A stretch of DNA of 64,000 bases, from assembly GCF_017591425.1 (NCBI RefSeq), contig NW_024466599.1, positions 68,862,501 to 68,926,500 on the forward strand, written 5' to 3'. Below, piece by piece: positions 55,446 through 64,000 of this stretch. The stretch is from Ochotona curzoniae. Its lineage: Eukaryota; Chordata; Mammalia; Lagomorpha; Ochotonidae. Under the pieces are notes generated by a model. The model was not told the origin of the DNA. It ran no database searches and saw only the letters and a program-made list of their open reading frames with translations. Made by a program: the position numbers and the translations under genes. Positions within the stretch are counted from its first letter, which is position 1, and each line of letters starts with the position of its first letter.

Positions 55446-55655
55446 TCCATCCAGCCCCCTGCTAATGTACCTGGGAAAGCAATAGAAGATTGCCAAGTGC
55501 TTGGTCCCTGTCACCTGAGGGAGATCTGAATGGAATTCCTGGCTCCTGGCCTATGATTGGCCCAGCTCTGACCAATCCCTCTGTCCCTCTGTGTGTGTGT
55601 TTGTGTGTGTGTCTCCTCCTTGTAGCTCTGCCTTTCAGATAATAAAAATCTTTAA
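55446..55655 (+). mobile_element. Old CSINE, 5'-truncated
   Basis: TCCATCCAGCCCCCTGCTAA, GGGAGATCTGAATGGAATTC and CTTTCAGATAATAAAAATC; it contains a GT microsatellite. Confidence 0.88.
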
Positions 55656-56905
55656 ATGTATATAGTAATATTTAAGGTATTGTTAGTATTATGTTATTTA
55701 CTATATTAACTATAAGGCTTCACAGATATGTGTAAAATAAAGATATGGACAAATCAAAATAGAATATTTTAAAAAATGCTCACATAATGCAGAAAAAGTC
55801 AGGAATAAGAAATCAAATGAAAAACAAACAAAAAGAAAGCAAAGCATAAATTGCAGGGTTAATCCCTAAGATACACCATGTTAACATCAATCAAAAAAAT
55901 CTTGGATGAATTAGTTTCCTAAGACTAAGGTAAGAAAAATACTGTAAGGTATGTGGCTTAAACAGTTGAGACTTATTGTCTTATAATTCTGAAGATCAGA
56001 CATTTAATATTAAGGTGTTACTAGGTCCATGCTCATGCTGGTGCTGGGGAATAGTCTGTTCTAGTACTTTCCAGTAGCTTCTGAAAGGTTCTTAACTTGA
56101 TGGTATAACTCCAAACTTTGTCTATTGTTTTACCTGGGTACATGTCTTTGTTTTTCCCCTTCAAATAAAAACATTGCGCCTTCGTGGTTCAGAATTCACA
56201 TTTAGCATCTTCACTAATTACATCGATAACAAATAAGGTCAAATTCTGAGATACTGAGGATTAGGACTTCAACATTATTTTGGGGGATAGTTATCTTAAT
56301 TCTAAACATGGCAGACTTCAGAAGAAGGAAAATTACCAGAGATTAAAAAAAGGAGCATCAAATCACAATTTAGGAGTCAATTATCTAGGGAAACATGCTA
56401 CTTCTTAATATGTACGTGTCTAAAAACAAAGCATTAATATATATGAGGCGAAAACTGACACAACTGCCAGGAAAAATAGGCAAACCCATATCTGTTTTAA
56501 TCAGTAATTTACACATCCATCAGACAGAAAACCAGTAAGGGTATGGTGCAACTGAATGGTACCATCAATCAACTGGATTATTTATACACATTTACAGAAT
56601 ATTTCATCCCACAGCTAGGGAATATATATTCTTCTCAAGCTCAGTTGGCATGTTGGCTAAGATAAACCACATTTTGGACCATAAAGTATGCCTTACTAGT
56701 CATAAAAGAACAGATATTGTCCATTATGGTCTTAGGCCACATGAAATTAGCTTAGAAACCAATAAAAGAAAGATAACTGGAAAAAAATCATAAAACACTT
56801 GGAGCTTTAACACCACACTTCTAAATAACACACAGGCTAAGTAAGAAATTTGAAGAGAACTTTCAAAATATCTAACTAAATGAAAACAAAAATGCATCCC
56901 AATTG
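55656..56905 (+). mobile_element. Old L1M, inter-ORF and ORF2 endonuclease region, split by an LTR
   Basis: ATCAAAATAGAATATTTTAAA and AATGCAGAAAAAGTCAGG belong to the inter-ORF part. After the LTR, AAAATTACCAGAGATTAAAA, CATTTACAGAATATTTCATC, TATTCTTCTCAAGCTC and CACATTTTGGACCATAAAG follow the endonuclease region. Part of ORF2 is missing across the LTR. Confidence 0.8.
55909..56315 (-). mobile_element. MaLR LTR (MLT1 type), antisense
   Basis: ATTAGTTTCCTAAGACTAAG, GTGGCTTAAACAGTTGAGAC, ATAAGGTCAAATTCTGAGA and GGATTAGGACTTCAACATT follow the reverse of an MLT1 LTR. Confidence 0.8.
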
Positions 56906-56929
56906 TAGGCAACTGTCTATGTTGCTCTG

Positions 56930-58720
56930 TACCTAGGTGGGCATTCCGGGTCTGGTTAATGCCAAATTTGTGTTGACTATTTCAATGTTCCAACATAGTT
57001 GCTATCCCATTTTAAAAAGGTATAGGGAAAGGTGGGGTACTCTGGGCTGGGATATTCCACCCTTGCTCCTTGGCGCAGGAGGGTGGAGAGGCACTGCATA
57101 TTGCCAGGGAAAATGGGTCTGGGGACGTGTTGGAGCAGGAGCAGCTGAGAACATGCTTGACAGGGATGGAATGACTTCTGAGATCTTCCAAGGATCAGAT
57201 CACTGCAATCACAGGTAGGTGAGGGAGCTGAAATAGGTGATTTAGAAGGGAGGAAACCAGAGGGTGTGTCTGGGTCAGGCCAGGGCACCTGCCCATGTAG
57301 GAAACCTGAGCTGAACTAAGTATCATCACCCACTGCCTGCTAACACACACCAAGGATGGGGCTTCAGGGCAAGCCTGCTTGGGCTAGGCCACAGTACCTG
57401 CCCATGAGTGTTGAGGAAGGGGTGGGTTACTTCAGGCTGGGTCACAACACATCAGAATGTGAATAAACCAGATCTGGGGCAGATTCTGTACGAGCTTTGT
57501 AGGCTCCCTTCTGTGAGAGAACTGAGGTGACAGGTTAAGCCAGGTGTACTCTGGAACTCACCTGACATTCGCAGGACCTGGAGCTGGAAGGAGGCGAGGC
57601 TGGGCCAGGCTAGGCCAGGCTGCAGTTCTTGAAACCATGTGCAAAGACTAGGACTGAGGGCAGACCATGTCAAGCAGGACCATGTCACCCACAAGCATGT
57701 GTGACATCTAGGTCTGGGAGCTGGCCTGGTAGCAGAACTTGGAGAACTCCCCTGTTAGGCTGCAGCTGATGTTGCAGAGCATAACAGCCAGAGCTAGAGG
57801 TGGACTGGGCTTGGGAAGGTTGCAGCAACTATTGAGATGCAGGTGAGCTGGGTCCGGAGTGGGCTAGACTTGAGTAGACTCCAGCACCTGCTCATGTTTG
57901 TGAGAGCCAAATTCGAAGTAGGACAGGACAGGTAAGGTTGTGGGACCCACCAGGTCACATGATAGCCAGATATGGGGGCAGGCAAGGCTGGGCTAAGTTA
58001 CCAGATCCACTTGTGTAAGAAAAAGCCAGAATGGGTATGGGCCGGTTGGATTAGGTTGAATCACAAATGCTGGAAATAGATGTGAGTCATGTTAGGCTGG
58101 ATTGCAATACACCTTGGCAATGCAAGGTTCAGGACTGAGAGCAGGTCTGGTAGGGAACTGTGGGTAAATCTCCTGCTGCACTGCAGCTCCTTCTGGTGAA
58201 CATGAGATGCAAGGCTGGGGGAAGCCCAGACTGGTCAAGGTGGGAACACCCATTAGCATATATGTGGTCCAGGTCTGGGGGTGTGTTAGGTTGAACTAAG
58301 CTTCAGCACCCATGGGTATGCATGAAAGTCAGATGAGATGCAAGATGGACTGGGTTAGGCCAAAGCACATGTTGGCTCATGTAAAATCCAGTGCTGAAGG
58401 GTAAGCCTTGTGAGGGCTATTGGGCCAATCTGGCCACAGCACTTGCTGGTGTGCATGAAGACTGGGCCTGTGGTGGACTATGCTAGGCTGCAGTACTCAT
58501 CAGTTCACATGTGATATAGGGCTGGGACAGAACTAACGAGGCAGTTGCATACACCAGTATGTGTGTTGGCTGGTACAGGTGACAGACTGAACTTGACCTC
58601 CCTACTGGCTGTCACACACAAGAGTTAAGTCTGAGATCACCCTATGCAAGATTTCTTGGGGGTCTCCCCAACTAGATTACTGGATTTTCCACAGGGAAAA
58701 ATCACAGGATGTGTGAATTG
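56930..58720 (+). repeat. Degenerate ~60-bp tandem array, first copy
   Basis: A G-rich, coding-free block with a recurrent unit of the type GGCTGGACTAGGCTGCAGCA + CCTG..GGTGTGCATGAGAGCCAGG. Unit anchors fall near 57882, 57941, 58002, 58062, 58108, 58183, 58245, 58305, 58362, 58438 and 58492. Longer units with TCTCC..CTGCTGCACTGCAG-like sequence recur about every 235-255 bp (58183, 58438, ~58672). It ends with AGTCTGAGATCACCCTATGC, the counterpart of 63246 in the second copy. No flanking duplication or tail was found. Confidence 0.7.
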
Positions 58721-58959
58721 ACCTTAGAGTGCATATGTTAGGACTGTGCCTCCTCAGTTGCTGATGCCTGTGCAGTAGACAGTATGTCCAGATGTACATC
58801 AGTGACATGACATCCAACTCATCTAGCCAGCAGAGGACATCAAGTGCCTTGTCAGAGGATGCAAAGCAGAACTGGTTGGATCAAACTTTGCAGCAAGTGT
58901 CTGTGTCTGTGGATGCACTAAGGTGGACTTTGATGGAATGAATCTCAAAAATAGAAGCA
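58721..58959. other. Unassigned link between repeat array and L1
   Basis: Contains CCAACTCATCTAGCCAGCAG and ATCAAACTTTGCAGCAAGTG. It may be the decayed 3' part of the first array's element, but no match to the second copy's tail is evident. Confidence 0.35.
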
Positions 58960-59940
58960 AAATCTACCAAAACCTACTCAAGGAGACATAGATCATCTGT
59001 TTGCTCCCATATCTGTTAAGAAAATTAATTAATGATTAATAATTAATAGCTTTGCAAAACAGGGAGCAATGGTCCAGAAGAGTTCACTAGTGAGTTCTAT
59101 TTTAACACCAATGATCAACAATCTCTTCCAGAAAACAGGCGGAGGAAATACTTTCTAATTTATTCTAAGAAACTAGCAGAATACCAAAAATAATCAACAC
59201 ATAGGATAGAAATCAGACAAAGGCATCATGAGACCAAAAAACTACAGAGCAATATTTCAGGAATATAGACTCAAAATCTTGAGCACCACATTACAACTCA
59301 AATGTAGCAATGTACTACACAATTTAGATACCATGACCAAGTGGGACTTATTGGAAGCATACAAAATTATATCAAATGTTGAAAGCTAATCAATACAATG
59401 TCACATCCACAGACTGAAGAAGAAAAATAAACATATCAGCAGATGCAGAAAAAGCATTTGACAAAATCAAATACTCATTCATCACAAAACATTAGCTAGG
59501 TAGGAACAGAAGGAAATTTCCAGAATGTAATAAAGAATATAAACAAAATAGCTACAACTAACCTCAAGCCTAAGAGTAAGAAATTAGATGTTTTTCTCCT
59601 AAGGAACAAGAAAAGAATTTTCATTCTTACCCCTCCTGTTCAATATCACACTCCATGTCCTATCAAGAAAACAATGGAAGGAACTAAATAGTACACCGAT
59701 TGAGAAGGAAAAACTAACATTGTCTTTGTTCACAGACAACATATTTGCATATAAAACCCCAAAGAATCAACAATAACAACAAAAATCACTGGAATTAACA
59801 AGCAATAGCAGGAAAATGTCAGAATATATAATTAACACACAGAAGTCAATTGCATTCCCATGAACTAATGATGAACAATGGGCTATGAAATTAAAAGCAC
59901 CTCATTTTTTATATCAGCACTGAAGAAGGAAATGGAGAAG
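58960..59940 (+). mobile_element. Old L1M ORF2, reverse transcriptase region
   Basis: TACTCAAGGAGACATAGATC, GTTCACTAGTGAGTTCTATT, ACCATGACCAAGTGGGACTT and GCAGATGCAGAAAAAGCATT (which would read DAEKAF in the L1 RT) follow the ORF2 order. The YADD-like area is decayed. Non-functional. Confidence 0.85.
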
Positions 59941-59946
59941 GAGAAA

Positions 59947-59956
59947 GGGGGGGGGG
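59947..59956 (+). repeat. Poly(G) tract
   Basis: Ten uninterrupted G inside a GA-rich stretch; prone to slippage and sequencing error. Confidence 0.9.
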
Positions 59957-59984
59957 AAGGAGAGGACAGAAAAAAATTTAAATA

Positions 59985-60165
59985 TTTTGGATCTTAAGCA
60001 TCTTAATTGGTGTGTGTTAGCAACATGATGTTTTAATTTGCAATTTCTTCATGATATATAATGTTGAGCATATTTCCCTATGCTTCTTTTCCGTCTGTAT
60101 TTGCTACTTTTTGGGTAAGGTATCTTATCACATCTTTTGCCCAGCGTAATAAATGCACCACACTA
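59985..60165 (-). mobile_element. L1 ORF2 3' end fragment, antisense
   Basis: TTTAATTTGCAATTTCTTCA, ATGTTGAGCATATTTCCC and CATCTTTTGCCCAGCG are the reverse of the ORF2 C-terminal end. Confidence 0.65.
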
Positions 60166-60646
60166 AAGCAGGATGTTAATAAGAAAACAAACTCTAGTTG
60201 TGTGTGTTGGAGGGGTAGGGAGTTAGGGAGAAAATAGGAATTCTTTGTAATATTTGGCCTGATATTTCTGAAGACACAAAGTGGCCATAAAAATAAGGTC
60301 TATAAATGAAAAAGACATGCTTAAGCCTTCACATAGTAATGGTTGTATTAAACGTAAATGGTTTCAAGACACAAAGATAGGGCTTGTAAAAACATGACCT
60401 AATTAAGTGATGTTTATAATAACTAATTTCATACATGGCAATATAGTAAACTATACAGGGTTAAAGTAATTGGATATAAGAAGAGAAGAGTGTAAACATC
60501 AGTCAAGGGAAAAGGAGAGAGGCTATAATTGTATCAGATAAAGTTAACTAGGGAGTAATGAAATTTATCATGGAGCAGAGAATGATTTACACGTATAATA
60601 ATAAGAGGATCAATCTACCCTAGAAGACATAGTAATCCTGATGTGT

Positions 60647-60662
60647 AAGAATTGCATATTTC
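60647..60662 (+). repeat. Target-site duplication, left copy (16 bp)
   Basis: AAGAATTGCATATTTC, preceded by TGT; the nick site resembles the L1 endonuclease preference (TT/AAAA type). Confidence 0.95.
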
Positions 60663-63639
60663 GGCCCTGCCGCTAAGACCATGTGGCTGGGGGAGTTTGG
60701 GAGAAGTTGGGTCCTTGGGCTTGAGGGCATCTGACGCTCCCTGCAGTGTGGCGACTGTGGGGGGTGCCCCTGCCAGGTTGGACCCAATGTGGGGGACTCA
60801 CGCCAAAGACACTGCCGCAAGGCAGTGAACGAGTCCTCGGCCTCCCCCAGGGCGGCCAGTGCACCAAGTGGTGCCAGGCTTTGCCTGCTGGCCTCCCGGA
60901 AGGGCCAACTCTGGGGTTTTCAAGATATGTAGTTGCTGCCTGGGGTCACTCATGACTAAGACTAGGTTGAGTGTAGGTGCAAAGTGAATTTTCGGGTATT
61001 CTCAGTGACAGGGTCATGAAAGAGTTAAGCATGCGAGGGGACCAAGACCTAGTGGTTTTAGGGAAGTATCCAGAAGATAATTTCAGTAAGACAGATGCAA
61101 CAGTTCAATTATGAATACAGAGATGGGATATTAGTATAGAACATCACTGGTCGCCACACACTAGCCCACACCAAAGCTATGGATGGGTGCCTCTTTGGAA
61201 GGGTTGGGTACCATTACCCGACTGAGTGTTGGAGTTGTGGAGTGGTCACATTTCGCAGGATCAAGACACTATCCAGCACGCATGAGAACTTGGGCTGGGG
61301 GTAGACTCTGTGGGGTTGTGTGGGCTCAACCCTTTGGAATGTAAGTCCCCCGGGTTAGCTCGCAAGTTGGGGTTGCAAAGGTCTAAGCTAGGTGTGACCA
61401 TGCCACCTGCCATCACTCATGGGTAAAGGATCCCACAACAGTCAGGGTAGGTCAAGGCAGCAGCACCCAAACGTGCATCTTTAAACAGGATGTGGGGTGG
61501 GCCGGGCAGCCACTGAAAGAGGGCAGAATGGGCAGGGCTGAACAAACCTTAACTCACAAGAAACAACAGAAATCAGGTTGGAGCACAGCTCATGCCATGT
61601 AGGTCCTTGCATATACTGATCTGTGTGAGGCAGAGGCACTAAGCTACAGCATCCAAGGGGCCAGGACAAGTGAGGGGCTCTGCCAAGCGGAGACAGAACA
61701 ACCACCGGCCTACACCTGCTCTATGGCAGGGAAGAGACCCAGTTGGGGAAATAAAGGGACACCCTAGCTGGGTTGAATTTCCCACCAAGGAGCGCATGGG
61801 CTGGAACTGAGGCTGCATTCTGATCAGGATACAATTGTAATCTCACTTGGCACAAGTGTGGACGGGGACGGGAAGCACCAAGCTAGGCCAGATTCCGACA
61901 CCATCTGGTGTTCTGAAGGACCGGGGAGAGATGTGTGACAGACTAGGCTAGGTCTCAGCCCTTAGTGAACCATGTGTGAGCTGTGTGGGGGTATGGAAGA
62001 GCCATGGCTGGGTTGAAATATCCAACAAGAAGAACCAGCTTGGGTCGAAGGCCAGTCAGGAAAAGCCACTGTTCCTCCTAGGATAGGAGGCAAACTGAGT
62101 AGTGCTGGCTCATGGACCCACTGGTATGCGCGAAAACTGGCATTGGGAGAGGTTCTGGTGGAGGAGCCTGGGCAACTTCTCTGGCAGGACACAGTCCCAT
62201 GCAGGTAAGCGCAAGAATCACAATAGGGAACGACCCAGAACAGGCAATGAAAATTATCCCACTGGCATACACATGGCATGGGTTGGGGGCAGACCAGCCT
62301 GAATCTGTTCGCATTACCTTCTGGTGAATCTGAGCACCAGAACAGAGTGTGGGTCAAGCCAGGTTCAGTTGCAACACATACCAGTACACAACAAGTAATG
62401 CCAAGGTGAGATGAGCCGTACCAGATGTGGTTGCAGCACACAAACAACACATGTGACAATCGGGGAGGAGGCAAAGCCGACAGGGGAACGTGGGCACCAC
62501 TGCTGGATACCTACTTCCATTGGAAAGTGTGAATATGTGAATACGGATGGGGGCAGTTCAGACTAGGCAGAGCTATAGCACCTGTGGGCCTCACGGTGAG
62601 CTGACTGTTCTGACTGGTACGAGTTAAAATTAGAGTGGGTTGAGGGGTGTTTGGGCTTAGCCACAGCATTAGCTGGCAGAGGCTGGTACTGGGAGCTAAT
62701 TCTGTCAAGTCAAATGCCAAAACCACCTGGAGACTGCATACTCTGGGAGTGGGTGTGGCCTAGTAGGGAAATAGTGGGCACCTCCCTCAGGGTTACCACC
62801 CTCACTGGACAGCACGAAACCCAGGCTAGGAGCAGGGGTGGCTAGGCAGAAAGGCACCTGCCAATAGGTGTATGGGCTGGATAATAGGTTGGATAAGAGT
62901 TGAACTAGGCTTCAATGTCCATTGACATGTGCGAGAGATAAATGGGATGTGGGACAGACTAGACAAGCCTGCGGTGCATATTGGCAAGCATGGGAACCAG
63001 GGTAGGGGGCAGAACTGGGAGGGGTTTTGGGGAGTCGCCCCAACTAGGCTGCAGCTCCAACTGGTTTGCATGAAGACCGAGTATGAAGTGGGTAGAATTG
63101 AGCTGGACTACAACACCCGTTGGTTCACAAGGAAGACAGGACTGGAAGCCGAACGGACCCAGCAATCGCAACGACCAGCATATGCATAAGCTGATTGGTG
63201 TGACGAACAGTGTTGGAGTCTGTACTAGCAAACTCACTCAAGAATCAGATCTGGGATCAACTCAGATGAAGTTTCTTTGGATATCTCTGCAACTGAACTG
63301 CTGATCTTGGAACCCCAACCATCAAGAGACTGTCAGCCAGTGGACTCTGAATAGGTTCCATTGCGGTTGGGACGGTGAGATTGCAGCAATCCAGAACTGA
63401 TGAACTATCAAAACTGTTTGAGCAGGACCCTTGGAGAGCGCCTCATGTTGGGGATCGGGGATGGGTGGGAGGTAGGGTGGGGCTTTTCCCTTTGTTACTC
63501 CCCTAACCCCAGATACAGGGCAAAATGATTATATTAGTGTGGAAACAATGATATTACCCACTTTCACCCTGTAGCCCGTGACCCTTTGTACCCTAATAAA
63601 CTAAGATTATTAAAAAACAATAACAAAAACAAACAAAAA
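60663..63639 (+). mobile_element. Composite non-coding retroelement with ~60-bp tandem core
   Basis: A 2,977-bp insertion with perfect 16-bp flanking duplication. Apparent parts: a GC-rich 5' domain (60663 to about 60960, GGCCCTGCCGCTAAG start); a transition to about 61240; a tandem core to about 63240 with unit anchors near 62853, 62913, 62974, 63053 and 63112 and longer variants near 62195, 62510, 62800, 63053 and 63293; a G-rich 3' domain with GGGATGGGTGGGAGG; and an AATAAA signal. No credible ORF exists on the sense strand. The L1 machinery presumably moved it in trans. It is not a tRNA-derived SINE and has no LTRs. Alternatives are an internally deleted L1 (5'UTR fused to 3'UTR) or a retrocopy of a long non-coding RNA. 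Confidence 0.75.
63595..63600 (+). promoter_or_regulatory. Poly(A) signal AATAAA of the composite element
   Basis: Located just upstream of an A-rich tail (AAAAAACAATAACAAAAAC type) that ends at the right target-site duplication. Confidence 0.85.
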
Positions 63640-63655
63640 AAGAATTGCATATTTC
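63640..63655 (+). repeat. Target-site duplication, right copy (16 bp)
   Basis: AAGAATTGCATATTTC, identical to the left copy. Confidence 0.95.
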
Positions 63656-63902
63656 ATGAAGCAAACTATACAAAAATGAAATGTAGAGAAATCCATAACT
63701 ATAGTTTAAAAACTGAGCATCTTCTGTCAACAATTGATAGAATAATTAGGAAGAAAATCAGTAAAACATTTGAAAGTATTCAATAGTACCACCAGCCAAA
63801 AGGATATCACCAACATTTGTTTTAAAAAAAAAGTCCACCTAACAACAGCAGAATACACATTTCTTTCAAGTGTTCACAATATATATACAAGAATAGGCTA
63901 CT

Positions 63903-64000
63903 GAGGCCAGTGCTGTGACATAGTTACTGAAGCCAGTGCTGGTCCTATATAAGCATGAGTTCCTATCACAGCTGCTACACTTCAGATCCAGATCCCTGAT
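63903..64000 (+). mobile_element. CSINE head, cut by window end
   Basis: GAGGCCAGTGCTGTGACATA, then GAGTTCCTATCACAGCTGC. Only the first ~100 bp are inside the window. Confidence 0.85.

Larger units (their letters stand above)
60190..63900 (+). mobile_element. Old L1M ORF2 endonuclease region hosting the 2,977-bp insertion
   Basis: Before the insertion: ATGGTTGTATTAAACGTAAAT, GTATCAGATAAAGTTAACTA and GAAGACATAGTAATCCTGATG. After it: ATGAAGCAAACTATACAAAA, CAACAATTGATAGAATAATTA and CCTAACAACAGCAGAATACA. The two halves join without a gap in the L1 order once the insert and one duplication are removed. Confidence 0.8.

Noticed and set aside
56930..58720. Tandem units considered as a CRISPR-like array
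   Set aside because: Units are degenerate, contiguous and ~60 bp with no conserved repeat/unique spacer pattern, in a mammalian genome.
61962..62474. 170-codon minus-strand ORF inside the composite element
   Set aside because: It is antisense to the element. A ~60-bp unit (a multiple of three) lets a frame stay open through several units by chance. No signal peptide, domain or start context supports it.
60647..63655. Possibility that the composite element is a DNA transposon or LTR element
   Set aside because: No terminal inverted repeats, no terminal direct repeats, and a poly(A)-type 3' end with a 16-bp duplication, which fits L1-mediated retroposition.

Overview
This is mammalian nuclear DNA, not a microbial or viral genome. 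It has no dense open reading frames. It is packed with tRNA-derived SINEs of the lagomorph C-repeat (CSINE) type, plus L1, L2, MIR, MaLR-type LTRs and fossil DNA transposons. The young SINE copies have a B box of the form GGTTCTAATCC, a body with GGAAGATCTTCCTCTCTGTC and a 3' end of AATAAAAATAAATAAATC. Together these point to a lagomorph, and the subfamily features fit pika (Ochotona) better than rabbit. All family names come from reading and memory; no database was searched.

No functional protein-coding gene is supported anywhere. The one recognisable gene-derived sequence is a dead processed copy of MORF4L1 (MRG15) at about 30.49-32.44 kb. It has no introns, carries stops and frameshifts, and its 3'UTR-derived part is split by a SINE. 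The window is therefore intergenic or deep intronic.

Layout: 0.7-0.95 kb holds a short L1-tail insertion with a target-site duplication (TSD). From 1.6 to 24 kb about 30 SINEs of different ages lie among L2, MIR, MITE-like and unassigned sequence, including a tail-to-tail inverted SINE pair at 15.05-15.71 kb. From 25.3 to 26.4 kb a MaLR LTR is split by two SINEs. From 26.9 to 30.2 kb an old L1M 5' half is interrupted by two SINEs and a second L1. The MORF4L1 pseudogene and further L1 pieces run to 35.6 kb. From 39.1 to 41.4 kb an antisense L1 hosts a block of four head-to-tail SINEs. From 43.8 to 53.7 kb there are more LTRs, L2, SINEs and a Tigger/MER2-like fossil.

From 54 to 64 kb old L1M sequence carries nested insertions. 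The most notable is a 2,977-bp insertion at 60663-63639. It is flanked by a perfect 16-bp direct repeat, ends in AATAAA plus an A-rich tail, and lies inside the endonuclease region of an older L1 ORF2. Its interior is mostly degenerate units of about 60 bp with a longer period near 240-315 bp. A second, decayed array of the same kind lies at about 56.93-58.72 kb. It behaves like a non-coding composite retrotransposon moved by L1, loosely comparable in design to primate SVA, and is the best candidate here for something undescribed.
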